DNA from: Bacillota bacterium
Lineage (GTDB): Bacteria; Bacillota; Clostridia; Lachnospirales; Lachnospiraceae
DNA length: 64,000 bases
Direction of reading: 5' to 3'
NCBI GenBank assembly: GCA_023408815.1
Contig: JAEYJO010000080.1
Location: forward strand, 100,265-164,264
In this document: positions 50,771 to 59,712 of the stretch, piece after piece
Layout of the letters: every line of letters begins with the position of its first letter
Position numbering within the stretch: position 1 is the first letter of the stretch
Notes under the pieces: model-generated
What the model saw: only the letters and a program-made list of their open reading frames with translations
Databases searched by the model: none
Told to the model about the DNA's origin: nothing
Translations under genes and position numbers: made by a program

Positions 50771-51424
50771 TTTACGGGCATGAGCTCTTTCCTTGTATGC
50801 CATGACGATGTCATATTTGTATACGATGCCATACATGATTGCGGCCATGATGAAAGCGGTGACCACATCGAATAAAGAATGCTGTTTGAGGAACATGGTG
50901 GAAAGAATAATGGAAATACATGTAATCAAAGAACCTCTTGCCACCCACTTTTTACCCGCCAGACGGGGGTTCTTTACAACGGCAAAATGCGCTCCCAGCG
51001 AATTGTATACATGGATGCTGGGCCATAGGTTGGTAGGAGTATCCGTACTGTATAGGTAAGTTGTTAAATGAGTAAAAATATTGTCTCTGGGCATGACCGC
51101 CGGGCGTAAATGATGCACGTTGGGGAACAGTGTGGAAATAATAAGAAATATAGTCATACCGGTAATGAAGAATACGCAAGATTTGGCATAATCCTCTTTG
51201 TTCCTGAAAAAAAAGTAAATAACTACTGCAGATACGTAAACGAACCATAAAAAGTACGGAATGACAAAAAATTCACAAAAAGGAATATAATCATCCAAAG
51301 CCACATGGATGACCCGGAAGTTTCTCTTACTACTTTCCTCCAAATACAGAAACCAGCTCAGATAAATGACCGCATAAATCATGACCGGTATCGCATGCTT
51401 ATATTTTTCATAAAAGGTTTTCAT
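50747..51424 (-). CDS. PAP2-like membrane phosphatase
   Basis: 225 aa with about six membrane helices. PAP2/inositol-phosphotransferase features: HLRPAVMPRDN, NLWPSIHVYNSLG (signature motif SxH) and FLKQHSLFDVVTAF (His-x3-Asp). Probably acts on a lipid phosphate or pyrophosphate. ATG 51424 follows GAGGTGC; the longer frame would overlap the lipid kinase gene. It runs with the lipid kinase upstream, so the pair may form and remove phosphorylated lipids. Confidence 0.82.
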   Translation of the reverse strand: MKTFYEKYKHAIPVMIYAVIYLSWFLYLEESSKRNFRVIHVALDDYIPFCEFFVIPYFLWFVYVSAVVIYFFFRNKEDYAKSCVFFITGMTIFLIISTLFPNVHHLRPAVMPRDNIFTHLTTYLYSTDTPTNLWPSIHVYNSLGAHFAVVKNPRLAGKKWVARGSLITCISIILSTMFLKQHSLFDVVTAFIMAAIMYGIVYKYDIVMAYKERAHARKKAAPQVN

Positions 51425-51459
51425 TTTGCACCTCATGCCCTCCCATGGCAGATTGAAAA

Positions 51460-52437
51460 TCACATCATCAATTTTATTTTCTGCGAAATGCAAGAAATAG
51501 CGATACTGTCAGACTTCGCATACACTTCACCGTCGGTATGTACCCAAAGCGGCATTGAGGCAGTAAGCTTTGCCTTTGATGCCGAATAATGCTTTATTTG
51601 AGAAAACATATAGTGTTTTCCGAAAAATGCAGTAGGAAGTGCCAGTAAAATAACCGGTTTGGGAATATTTCCCACTACGCATAAATCCAAAATCCCGTCG
51701 GCAGAATCAGCCGTCGGACAGAACTTAAAGCCTCCGCCTTCATATTTGTGGATCATGAATGCTGTAAACAAGAAACTGTTCAGGTGAATGGGTTCCTTCG
51801 CATCGTCCAGATAGATATCGCAGGAGACGGACCTTGCGGCAATCAATTGCTTTATCGCGATAACGAGGTAAGTGAGCTTTCCAAGTCTAAGCTTGTTTAA
51901 AATATTTTTAAAACGGGAGGCCAGAGCTTCCTCACATACGGCAGCATCGAAGCCGATACCGCTGCTTACGGAAAAATACCGGGTGTCCGGTACCTCCTGC
52001 GCGTGAAGTCTGGAGAGTTCTCCCGGCGGATTGTCATAGGTGAGCAGCCCGAGATCCATGGTGCGGACGACTTTCCCTTCTATAATAGTAGAAAGAATAT
52101 CCAGAGGATTTCTCGGAAGCTGTAAATCTCTCGCCAAATCGTTGCTGGAACCGGTGGGGATATAGCCCAGCCACACGCGATCGAAATCACTGATGCCCTG
52201 AAGTACTTCATTCATGGTGCCGTCGCCTCCAAGAATGATCAGCCTGATAGGATCTGCGGCAGGATTATCGGCAAGAGGAGCGGTAAGCTTTGCAACGACC
52301 TGAGTAACGTGCCCGATTCCTTTCGAAAAGACAACCTTATACGGTATTTCCCTTTCCGTGAAAACCTCTTCCAACTCTATCCATATCTGTCGTCCCCGCC
52401 CGGACTTCGAAGCAGGATTTACAATCACATAATACAT
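51460..52437 (-). CDS. Diacylglycerol-kinase-family lipid kinase (YegS/DagK/BmrU type)
   Basis: 325 aa. Starts MYYVIVNPASKSGRG, has the ATP-binding loop LGGDGTMNEVLQG, GYIPTGSSNDLARDL, and a C-terminal beta-sandwich (WVHTDGEVY). Family members phosphorylate diacylglycerol or related lipids. First gene of a two-gene unit with the PAP2-like gene. Confidence 0.92.
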   Translation of the reverse strand: MYYVIVNPASKSGRGRQIWIELEEVFTEREIPYKVVFSKGIGHVTQVVAKLTAPLADNPAADPIRLIILGGDGTMNEVLQGISDFDRVWLGYIPTGSSNDLARDLQLPRNPLDILSTIIEGKVVRTMDLGLLTYDNPPGELSRLHAQEVPDTRYFSVSSGIGFDAAVCEEALASRFKNILNKLRLGKLTYLVIAIKQLIAARSVSCDIYLDDAKEPIHLNSFLFTAFMIHKYEGGGFKFCPTADSADGILDLCVVGNIPKPVILLALPTAFFGKHYMFSQIKHYSASKAKLTASMPLWVHTDGEVYAKSDSIAISCISQKIKLMM

Positions 52438-52624
52438 AACATGCCCTCATTTGCAAAAAAAAATATACCGCTTTTCAATTAATCCCCATTTTAGCAGTAT
52501 TTTAAAAGGAAGTAAATAAGACATTAGATATAATTTCTTAAATATTCCTTAATCTTAGCGAACTGTCCTTAATCAGAGGTAGATTATGTAAAATTGCGCG
52601 AAGGATTGACATACTAAAAATAAT

Positions 52625-52651
52625 GAACGTCTTAGAAAAACTAAGACGTTC
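52625..52651 (-). terminator. Terminator of the DUF3298 gene
   Basis: Perfect arms GAACGTCTTAG / CTAAGACGTTC around AAAAA, overlapping the stop codon of the minus-strand gene and followed on that strand by ATTATTTTTAG. The flanking 52438-52624 stretch holds no gene that I can support. Confidence 0.7.
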
Positions 52652-53288
52652 AACAGACATTGCATGTAGGAAAACTAAATTCCGGTATACCGGTCGAATA
52701 TGGAGCGATTTCATATTGCTGATAATAAATAGTACCATATGAGGGATGTAAATAGAAATTACTTGCGTTAAAATAATCTCTTAACAGAAATCTGTAATTA
52801 TCAAAGTATATGCCCGGGTTTTCATGGAGTCTTTCTGATATTTGCTTTTGAATGCTTTCCTGTAGATTGAGTAATGAATTTGGTGTGAGGGGATATACAT
52901 CACCAAGCTGCATTAAAGTTCCGGTTCTAAGATTCCATGTATTTGATCTGCGTATCGTATTGCCGTGTGCTCCGCCGGTATAAGTGTAAGTGTCCATATA
53001 AAGACTGATAATACAGCACTTGTTATATGTTACTGTGAAATCAACTATAAATTCATAGTTATTGAAAGGAAACCCTTCGGTATTCTGCGCATTCTCCTGG
53101 GCCATTTGGTATAATACTATACGACAATAATCTTCACTGTTTTTGGCTTCGTAGTAATAAAAATTATTTATATTTTTTACAGATGCCGAGTTGGATACAA
53201 TGCATGGATAATATATTTTGTAAGACAGTACAGGTATATCGTCATAATACATAGTATCTTCGAAAGACTTTCGATAAACATATTGCAT
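52650..53288 (-). CDS. DUF4163/DUF3298 domain protein
   Basis: 212 aa. A cytoplasmic-looking small protein matching the DUF4163 plus DUF3298 architecture (YDDIPVLSYKIYYPCIV; TYTYTGGAHGNTIRRSNTWNLRTG; YYQQYEIAPYSTGIPEF). The domain pair also occurs in RsiV-like and PdaC-like proteins that bind lysozyme or peptidoglycan. No signal peptide and no good ribosome site are visible, so expression or start is uncertain. Three closely spaced Cys end the chain (TCNVC). Confidence 0.8.
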   Translation of the reverse strand: MQYVYRKSFEDTMYYDDIPVLSYKIYYPCIVSNSASVKNINNFYYYEAKNSEDYCRIVLYQMAQENAQNTEGFPFNNYEFIVDFTVTYNKCCIISLYMDTYTYTGGAHGNTIRRSNTWNLRTGTLMQLGDVYPLTPNSLLNLQESIQKQISERLHENPGIYFDNYRFLLRDYFNASNFYLHPSYGTIYYQQYEIAPYSTGIPEFSFPTCNVC

Positions 53289-53514
53289 GATAAGACCATA
53301 GATTTGTAGTTAAATTAATATATGCACATATTGTTGGAATGACACCGAATGGATTCTGATCGGGCGAGTCGCTTATGATTGAATTGTTAAACATGAGAAT
53401 GGAAGAATTAATGGAGAGCGTCTCTCCGGAATTATAAAAAAATCCCGGGAAATGTAGCAATCAGTAGAACCTGGAATATATTTATAATAGCTAATAAGGA
53501 AAGGAAATGCTGAT

Positions 53515-54084
53515 ATGGCTATTAGAATATTTATTGATCAGGGACATAATCCCAGCGGATATTTTAACAGCGGCGCGGAAGCAAATGGCTTGAACGAATC
53601 GGAAATAAATTATCAGGTGGGGCTGTATTTACAGAGCCTGCTGAACAATGATCCGAGGTTTGAGGCACGGGTGTCCAGACCGGAACCGAATACCGTATTG
53701 GGGACAAATAATACCACTAGCCTGGCAGAGAGAGTACGCTTGGCCAATGCGTGGCCCGCAGACTATTTTATCAGCATTCACGCCAATTATAATCCCAATC
53801 CGGCCTACAACGGGACAGAAGTGTACATTTATCAATACGGCACTCAGTCTCAATGGCTGGCAGAGCAGATCATGTATGGAGTAACGCAGGTAACCGGAAC
53901 GAGAAATAATGGAATCAGGGAAAACCCCTCCTTATATGTTTTAAGAAATACAAATATGCCGGCAAATCTTGTTGAACTGGGATATTTAGGCAATCCCTCG
54001 GATGCGGAAAAGTTGCGTAATAACCAATACGGATTTGCTTATGGTATTTACTTAGGGCTGCTTCGGTACTTTGGACTTACCTGA
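53515..54084 (+). CDS. N-acetylmuramoyl-L-alanine amidase (Amidase_3)
   Basis: 189 aa, catalytic domain only. Zn ligands fit His11 (IDQGHNPSG), Glu28 (GLNESEIN) and the His in FISIHANYN; the catalytic Glu is in LVELGYLGN. No signal peptide, which suits a mother-cell, CwlD-like or phage-endolysin-like role. AAAGGAAATG region upstream; a strong terminator hairpin follows. Confidence 0.92.
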   Translation: MAIRIFIDQGHNPSGYFNSGAEANGLNESEINYQVGLYLQSLLNNDPRFEARVSRPEPNTVLGTNNTTSLAERVRLANAWPADYFISIHANYNPNPAYNGTEVYIYQYGTQSQWLAEQIMYGVTQVTGTRNNGIRENPSLYVLRNTNMPANLVELGYLGNPSDAEKLRNNQYGFAYGIYLGLLRYFGLT

Positions 54085-54109
54085 CAGACATTGGCGTGGA
54101 GGAATAGTT

Positions 54110-54155
54110 CCCTTTACGGCAGACCGTCCTTATATTCTGCTGTCTGCCGTAAGGG
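54110..54155 (+). terminator. Hairpin after the amidase gene
   Basis: Arms CCCTTTACGGCAGAC / GTCTGCCGTAAGGG, 14 pairs around an 18-nt loop. There is no clear T run, so termination is likely but not certain. Confidence 0.6.
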
Positions 54156-54259
54156 ACATGTGGCACTGGTTAAAAATTAACGTGATATTTGCGGACAGGC
54201 TAACCGCCAAAGCTGAAAGTTAACGATGGATCATAAGAGGTTGGAAATCAGGTAGAATA

Positions 54260-54418
54260 TTATTTCTTCCGTGATTTTATTCGATCACCGAGTAAGCCTA
54301 ATGAGGTGCCAAACAAAAGTCCGAGTGCCAAATTGTCAAATAGCAATCCGAATATCAGGCCCAGGCTGATACCGATGCATACTTCTTCGGGTATATCATT
54401 TTTATTTTTATTAAACAT
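54260..54418 (-). CDS. Small glycine-zipper-like membrane protein
   Basis: 52 aa from the ATG at 54418, with a basic N-terminus (MFNKNKNDIPEEV) and a hydrophobic segment rich in Gly and Leu (IGISLGLIFGLLFDNLALGLLFGTSLGLLG). GAAAGG lies upstream. Similar tiny proteins are common in Firmicutes, with no known function. Confidence 0.6.
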   Translation of the reverse strand: MFNKNKNDIPEEVCIGISLGLIFGLLFDNLALGLLFGTSLGLLGDRIKSRKK

Positions 54419-54696
54419 AATGTTTTTCCTTTCTTTTATAAAAAGAGTATACATCATTTACCTGAACAATTATACAGGAATCTGCTGGCGATAAAAATAT
54501 TTAAAGAATAGCAATAGCTTAAGTTACGTTGATTTATATATTCGACGAGACATAAGTATCGTACGGTATAAGTGGTATAAATTCACTGGATAATTTTGGT
54601 TATAATTACTATTGCAATAATCGAACACATGTTCTGTGTTATCGATAACACATGTGGAGAAACTATTCATCAATAATTATTCAGGAGGAAACAATA

Positions 54697-55407
54697 ATGG
54701 AAACTTTAAGCAGTGTATATGCTCCCTTTATTGGAGCAAATGGAAATTGGTATGTAGATAATGAAGATACCGGAGTAAAAGCACAGGGGTCGGCAGGTCC
54801 GCAGGGACCCGTAGGAGTGAGCGGTGCACAGGGATTAATTGGACCCAAAGGCGAAACCGGTGACAGAGGTCCGCAGGGTATTCAGGGACCGGTAGGTGCA
54901 ACCGGAGTGCAGGGCTCCAAAGGCGATAAGGGAGATAAAGGTGATACTGGAGAACAAGGCCAGAAAGGTGATATGCCTGAACTTGCCGCAAATTTGCAGG
55001 AAGCAGTAGAAGGGAAAGCCCTTGATGCAATAATGGGAAAAGTACTGGACAATAAGATAACGGAGAACACTCAAAGTATAATCGAGATAAATAGTAAATT
55101 TTTGCATACGTATGGATTAGCTGTAAAAGGGCCTAAATTCAATGCACATGGAAGTGTTGGATATCGTGTGAAGAATGGTTTTTGTACTGTTAATATGGAG
55201 GTGACTCCTACGGAAGCGTTATCGCATACTGATATAGTTTGCAGTGGATTGCCAAAGCCGCCAAGTCTTCATTACATGTGCTTGACTGCGGTGGACGGAA
55301 ATTATCCTGCAGAGCTTTCAGCGGATGGTACTCTTAGAATTTACTTTCCTACTTTCACGACGCCTTCCAGAATTGATTTCAGTTTTACATATCCTATGGC
55401 CGAATAG
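54697..55407 (+). CDS. Collagen-like repeat protein A
   Basis: 236 aa. Residues 1-30 form a conserved head (SSVYAPFIGANGNWYVDNEDTGVKAQ). Residues 31-93 are 21 uninterrupted Gly-X-Y triplets. Residues about 94-130 form a helical trimer-type segment (GKALDAIMGKVLDNKITENT), similar in style to phage tail-fibre sequences. The C-terminal domain (about 131-236) is beta-rich and unlike that of the paralog at 62509. AGGAGG precedes ATG 54697. Collagen-like proteins in spore formers often build exosporium filaments; that role is inferred here. Confidence 0.9.
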   Translation: METLSSVYAPFIGANGNWYVDNEDTGVKAQGSAGPQGPVGVSGAQGLIGPKGETGDRGPQGIQGPVGATGVQGSKGDKGDKGDTGEQGQKGDMPELAANLQEAVEGKALDAIMGKVLDNKITENTQSIIEINSKFLHTYGLAVKGPKFNAHGSVGYRVKNGFCTVNMEVTPTEALSHTDIVCSGLPKPPSLHYMCLTAVDGNYPAELSADGTLRIYFPTFTTPSRIDFSFTYPMAE

Positions 55408-55444
55408 GCCATAACCAAATTTCCATGTGAATGAATTAGAGCCC

Positions 55445-55478
55445 AAGAGCCGATAGAGAGCAATCTCTATCGGCTCTT
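55445..55478 (+). terminator. Hairpin after collagen-like gene A
   Basis: Perfect 15-bp arms AAGAGCCGATAGAGA / TCTCTATCGGCTCTT, loop GCAA. No T run, but the same hairpin in diverged form follows the paralog (63191-63222), so it is a conserved 3' element. Confidence 0.65.
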
Positions 55479-55540
55479 AGGCATATAGGAACACGAAATG
55501 CGATGGAAACATAAGAAACATAAATTGAGGTAAGAATTAG

Positions 55541-55696
55541 ATGCCTGCGCCCACTCCCGAAGGGGATTTTTTACCCACCCATATGAAAAGCAGCGCAATG
55601 CAGGAACATTTTATGCGCCGCCTTTTCTATAGAGGTTATGATGAAACAATAACAATTACGTTGTGCTTGCAGTTACTAGATTTAGGAATCAAGTAA
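55541..55696 (+). CDS. Candidate 51-aa small protein
   Basis: A short frame starting MPAPTPEGDFLPTHMK and ending LCLQLLDLGIK, with GAGG ten bases upstream. N-terminus proline-rich, middle basic (MRRLFYRGYD), C-terminus hydrophobic. It fills an otherwise gene-free gap between collagen-like gene A and the cupin. Not recognised; could be chance. Confidence 0.35.
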   Translation: MPAPTPEGDFLPTHMKSSAMQEHFMRRLFYRGYDETITITLCLQLLDLGIK

Positions 55697-55792
55697 GAGA
55701 GTTATCTCAATGCTATACTATTCTCTCGGACGGATTTGGAAACTTGTTCATTTCCTTAGAAAAGAAATGCACCAACCGGGAATGGGAAAATA

Positions 55793-56242
55793 TTAATCAT
55801 ATTCATAGTAATCAAACCATTCCTGCGTTGTTCTGAAAACAGTGTTGTAGGAATGTAAAGCCGGAGCAAAGATGCTGAACATTTTTAAGTCTGAGCCGCC
55901 AATGTTTATAATATTATGCCACATACCGCCTGGAACGATTATCCCGTAACCATCGTGTACCTGTGACTGAATGTTGGGGCAATCGTAGCAGGAACGTATG
56001 ATGACCAAAGCATCACCTCTCTCAACGTAGAAAAATTGATCTGAGTAATAATGTACATCTAATCCGGTTTCGGAATTAGGGGGTACAGATATAAGGGCAA
56101 ATTGCATATTTCTGCTGGTCCATTTTGTGGTATAGAAAAGAGTGTTATTTATGATCTCCTGTCGCAGATCGGTCACATAGGGGATTGCGACTTGCCCGAG
56201 AGCGCTTTGACTGTCAGTGGATTCTCCAATATTGTTATCCAT
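55793..56242 (-). CDS. Cupin-fold protein A (paralog set)
   Basis: 149 aa single-domain cupin. It keeps partial metal motifs: GLDVHYYSDQFFYVERG (one His of the usual His-x-His, Glu replaced by Gln) and PGGMWHNIINIG (second-motif His present). The region after residue 25 (VTDLRQEIINNTLFYTTKWT) is shared with cupins B and C at 61851 and 63265. ATG 56242 follows AAGGAG; an upstream CATATAGTA box resembles SigK/SigE -10 elements. Confidence 0.82.
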   Translation of the reverse strand: MDNNIGESTDSQSALGQVAIPYVTDLRQEIINNTLFYTTKWTSRNMQFALISVPPNSETGLDVHYYSDQFFYVERGDALVIIRSCYDCPNIQSQVHDGYGIIVPGGMWHNIINIGGSDLKMFSIFAPALHSYNTVFRTTQEWFDYYEYD

Positions 56243-56369
56243 GTGTTTACTCCTTGGCATTTCTTATAGTATTACTATATGTACCTGGGTATGTAAAGTG
56301 TAAAAGTTTGTCGTGAATTAATAGGTTTCAGAGTATGATTTCTATGATGTGATATTCTTTTTTAAATAG

Positions 56370-56398
56370 TTTTCATTCTGAAAAAACTATGTTATACT
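56370..56398 (+). promoter_or_regulatory. Possible glyA promoter
   Basis: TTTTCA (56370-56375), 17-bp spacer, TATACT (56393-56398), overlapped by an inverted repeat with arms ATAGTTTT / AAAACTAT. Moderate match only. Confidence 0.4.
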
Positions 56399-56442
56399 TC
56401 AAGATGAACTTTAGCGGAATAAAGAGGACGGAGGAATAGGAT

Positions 56443-57681
56443 ATGTATTCATTGGATGAAGTAAAGAAAATCGATCCTGAAATCGCGCAGGCGATCGTGG
56501 ACGAGCAGAACAGACAGAATTCCCATATTGAGCTGATCGCATCGGAAAACTGGGTAAGCGAAGCGGTCATGGCAGCTATGGGAAGCCCGCTTACGAACAA
56601 ATACGCGGAAGGATATCCGGGGAAGAGATATTATGGCGGCTGCGATTGTGTGGACGTGGTAGAAAATCTTGCAATCGAAAGAGCCAAGGAATTGTTCGGA
56701 TGTGATTATGCGAACGTACAGCCTCATTCGGGCGCGCAGGCGAATCTTGCGGTTCAGTTCGCAATCTGCGAGCCGGGTGATACCATTATGGGAATGAACC
56801 TCGCTCACGGCGGACATTTGACACACGGAAGCCCGGTAAATATTTCCGGTAAATATTTCAATATCGTTCCTTACGGAGTTAATGACGAAGGCTTTATCGA
56901 TTATGATAAATTGAGAGAGATTGCTTTGGAAACGAAGCCTAAGATGATTATCGCAGGGGCTTCGGCGTACGCGAGAACTATTGATTTTAAGAAATTCAGG
57001 GAAGTGGCGGACGAGGTTGGCGCAGTGCTCATGGTGGATATGGCTCATATCGCAGGACTTGTAGCGGCAGGGCTTCATCCCGATCCGATTCCATATGCTG
57101 ATGTAGTGACGACTACAACTCATAAGACACTTCGTGGTCCCAGAGGCGGCTTGATTCTTTGCAATCAGGAGGCTGCCGACAAATATAATTTCAATAAGGC
57201 GATATTCCCGGGAATTCAGGGCGGTCCCCTTATGCACGTTATTGCGGCAAAAGCGGTATGCTTTAAAGAAGCTCTTTCGGAGGATTTTAAGAAATATCAG
57301 CAGGCGGTAGTGGACAACGCGCAGGCGCTTTGCGGCGGACTCCTAAAAAGAGGCATCAAGATAGTATCCGGCGGAACGGACAACCATCTCATGCTGGTAG
57401 ACCTTACGAACTTCGACTTGACCGGCAAAGCGGTAGAGAAATGGTTGGATGAGGCACATATCACGGCCAATAAGAATACGATACCCAACGATCCTAAATC
57501 TCCCTTCGTAACAAGCGGTGTCCGCCTTGGAACCCCGGCGGTGACTTCCCGTGGCATGAATACGGAGGATATGGACCAAATCGCGGAGGCAATTGCACTG
57601 GTAATCAAGGGCGGAGAAGAGAAGATACCGGAAGCGAGAGCGATCGTTCAGAAATTGACAGAAAAATACCCACTAATTTAA
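56443..57681 (+). CDS. glyA: Serine hydroxymethyltransferase
   Basis: 412 aa PLP enzyme interconverting serine and glycine with tetrahydrofolate. ELIASENWVSEAVM, YPGKRYYGG, the PLP Lys in TTTTHKTLRGPRGG and GTPAVTSRGM are intact. Strong GGAGGAATAGG-type ribosome site. Monocistronic, with a bidirectional terminator downstream. Confidence 0.98.
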   Translation: MYSLDEVKKIDPEIAQAIVDEQNRQNSHIELIASENWVSEAVMAAMGSPLTNKYAEGYPGKRYYGGCDCVDVVENLAIERAKELFGCDYANVQPHSGAQANLAVQFAICEPGDTIMGMNLAHGGHLTHGSPVNISGKYFNIVPYGVNDEGFIDYDKLREIALETKPKMIIAGASAYARTIDFKKFREVADEVGAVLMVDMAHIAGLVAAGLHPDPIPYADVVTTTTHKTLRGPRGGLILCNQEAADKYNFNKAIFPGIQGGPLMHVIAAKAVCFKEALSEDFKKYQQAVVDNAQALCGGLLKRGIKIVSGGTDNHLMLVDLTNFDLTGKAVEKWLDEAHITANKNTIPNDPKSPFVTSGVRLGTPAVTSRGMNTEDMDQIAEAIALVIKGGEEKIPEARAIVQKLTEKYPLI

Positions 57682-57693
57682 TATCAATTAAAA

Positions 57694-57726
57694 CAGAAGA
57701 ACTGGGTTAATAACCCAGTTCTTCTG
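57694..57726. terminator. Bidirectional terminator between glyA and the LUD gene
   Basis: Perfect 16-bp arms CAGAAGAACTGGGTTA / TAACCCAGTTCTTCTG with a 1-nt centre, shared by the two converging genes; the LUD stop codon is inside. Confidence 0.8.
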
Positions 57727-58339
57727 CGATAAGATACACTTTGATGCGGCCTTTTATGCCGCTGCGGCGGGTGACGACGATCTGACTGCATATGCAGTCG
57801 TTTGAAAAACAGTCGCCACAATGTCCGGTTGCGTTACAGGGCGTCTTTTTATCGAGGCGCTTGGTATTAGCCGGGGCGGCAATATTGCGGGTACGCCTGA
57901 CTCCGTCCGGCACGTCTGTAACAAGCTTGTTCATGCCCGCTAACACGATAACATTTTCGGGTCCGAAAATTAAAAATGAAACACGGTTACCACGGCCGTC
58001 GATGTTGATTAGTTCGCCTTGAAGGGTGATGGCATTAGTGCTCATCAGGTAATAATCGGCGAGCATTGTCTGAGCATATAGTTTGCGTTTTTCCTCATCG
58101 GGAACGGCGTCTCTGTCCAGCAAAGAATAATTTTCTTTTCCGATTCTGTCTATGAGGCCGGCTTCTTTTATTGTTTCACTTCCGCCCCAGGAAATCACGC
58201 TGTGTTCTGGAATAGAAGAAATGATTGCCTCTACGCAGGAAGCGGAATCTTCAAAAAAATAACCATCCATGTTCCTTTTTGCTAAATTTTTAATGATACT
58301 TTCCGCTGCCGATGCAAAGGCAGCTTGTTTGTGTGTCAT
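57707..58339 (-). CDS. LUD-domain protein (LutC/YkgG-like)
   Basis: 210 aa. LUD fold with ISWGGSETIKEAGL, DYYLMSTNAITLQGELINIDGRGNRVS and GMNKLVTD, plus a C-terminal Cys-rich segment (CNATGHCGDCFSNDCICSQ) that could bind a metal or Fe-S cluster. LUD proteins take part in lactate use in the LutABC system; this stand-alone form with a Cys cluster has no set function. ATG 58339 follows a perfect AAGGAGG. It follows the ROK-like gene by 24 bp on the same strand. Confidence 0.9.
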   Translation of the reverse strand: MTHKQAAFASAAESIIKNLAKRNMDGYFFEDSASCVEAIISSIPEHSVISWGGSETIKEAGLIDRIGKENYSLLDRDAVPDEEKRKLYAQTMLADYYLMSTNAITLQGELINIDGRGNRVSFLIFGPENVIVLAGMNKLVTDVPDGVRRTRNIAAPANTKRLDKKTPCNATGHCGDCFSNDCICSQIVVTRRSGIKGRIKVYLIAEELGY

Positions 58340-58363
58340 ATGTTTACCTCCTTGTTTGGTCAA

Positions 58364-59437
58364 CTATGAATTCGGATAGCCCACGCCGAAAGCAGTGCCG
58401 AGGGAAAGGCAGACAGACATGGGATGCCTGGAATATCCTGCAGCCATTGCCGTGCCATCGTGTACCATCGTAAAATAATAATCCTTGTTATATGCTTCCT
58501 TCAGATAACCGGAAAGATAATCCGCATAATTTGAAGCAATCAGGCGCAGTTTGCCGTAACCGCCCCGGTTGGCGATGACTCCGTCCTTTACGTAATTGGC
58601 GATGCTCAGGATGATGTGGGGATGGATGGTCAGTCCCAGCGCTTCCACTTCCCGGATAGTTTTTGCAATGGTTTCCAGAAAATGATTGTTTAAGAGGCCC
58701 GCTTCTTTTTCCTCTATAGAAGGATCTTTAATATCCCATTCTACATGCTGCGACAAGGTCTTTTCCAGAACTATGATGTCTTTGATCTGCTCATTTTCCA
58801 TAGTAACGTAACAGCGTTTGATAAAGCTCTGTCCGTAGTCGAATATGAGGTTGACCTGGAACTGGGGACTTTTTTCCAGATACGCCGCACAGCCTCGAAG
58901 GCCCGCATAGGTGGAATCCTTGCCAAGAACGATACGGTAGGGAACCTTATTGGAGCTGGTAAAGACTTCTTCCATATAATGCTTTAATTGTTCTCCCAAG
59001 GGGGGACTGGCTAATCCTCCAACCAGAATGATTTGCTGTAAGCTGCGCCAATAATTCCAGTGCTCGTCGGTCCAGTCACTGCGAACTCTTCTGTTTTCGG
59101 GAGAGCCTTCCTTTAAGCAAAGAAGAATGACGGCCAGCCGCTCGCCGAAGAGCTTTAGGATCCTGTGAGCCTCTGAGGAAACTGTGGGACTTTCGCTCTC
59201 CAGGCAGGTCTCCAGGTAGATCGGGAGGGATTTCTCCTCAAGTGTTGAGATATCTATTTGTAAGTTCTCCGCGGAGTTTTTGATTTCCTTTATCAATAAA
59301 TCGGTAGAAAAAATATCCTGTGCGCTTTTGCCGGAAAGGTCCTGGGTTACGGAACAGTCGGGCATCTTGGCGATAAGTAATTTGTTGACAGAGGCATTCG
59401 GTGTAAGAATGCCTTCTATTAAAAAAGGGTTATAGAT
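58364..59437 (-). CDS. Circularly permuted ROK/ASKHA-like protein, apparent ATC start
   Basis: About 357 aa if it begins at ATC 59437, which sits 8 bases after a perfect AAAGGAGG; the first ATG (59365) is 24 codons inside and has no ribosome site. Motif order is unusual for a sugar-kinase fold: the adenosine-type Gly-Gly (IILVGGLAS) and GLRGCAAYL come first, then a phosphate-1-like strand (LIFDYGQSFIKRCYV, about residue 205), then HDGTAMAAGY and phosphate-2-like LSLGTAFGVG at the very C-terminus. In ROK proteins the last two precede the first. Enzymatic activity is unknown. Confidence 0.6.
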   Translation of the reverse strand: MYNPFLIEGILTPNASVNKLLIAKMPDCSVTQDLSGKSAQDIFSTDLLIKEIKNSAENLQIDISTLEEKSLPIYLETCLESESPTVSSEAHRILKLFGERLAVILLCLKEGSPENRRVRSDWTDEHWNYWRSLQQIILVGGLASPPLGEQLKHYMEEVFTSSNKVPYRIVLGKDSTYAGLRGCAAYLEKSPQFQVNLIFDYGQSFIKRCYVTMENEQIKDIIVLEKTLSQHVEWDIKDPSIEEKEAGLLNNHFLETIAKTIREVEALGLTIHPHIILSIANYVKDGVIANRGGYGKLRLIASNYADYLSGYLKEAYNKDYYFTMVHDGTAMAAGYSRHPMSVCLSLGTAFGVGYPNS

Positions 59438-59677
59438 GGTGTTTTCCTCCTTTGAAGGATTTTGAGTTATATTTATATTATACTCGATATGAAGGCGGCT
59501 GCAAGAGAAAGAATGTGAGAATGAGATAAAATGGCGAATTTTGGGAGGGTTATTAAGGATAAATGATTTATAAAAGATATAATAGTTGTTAATTCATAGA
59601 AAACAATGATAAAAATGTAACAATTTACCATAAAAGGATATATAATGAAAAAATATAAAATATTTTGATTAAATGTG

Positions 59678-59706
59678 TTGACAAATGTGGACTTGTATCA
59701 TATAAT
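59678..59706 (+). promoter_or_regulatory. Perfect consensus promoter of a candidate noncoding RNA
   Basis: TTGACA (59678-59683), 17-bp spacer, TATAAT (59701-59706). Both hexamers and the spacing are ideal. Confidence 0.85.
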
Positions 59707-59712
59707 GTAAAC

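Noticed and set aside
53242..53460. 72-codon minus-strand frame just upstream of the DUF3298 gene, considered as a frameshifted N-terminus
   Set aside because: It has no signal peptide or domain character, and the DUF3298 protein is already complete in length for the cytoplasmic form.
56449..57237. 262-codon antisense frame in glyA
   Set aside because: Shadow of a highly conserved gene; no domain recognised.
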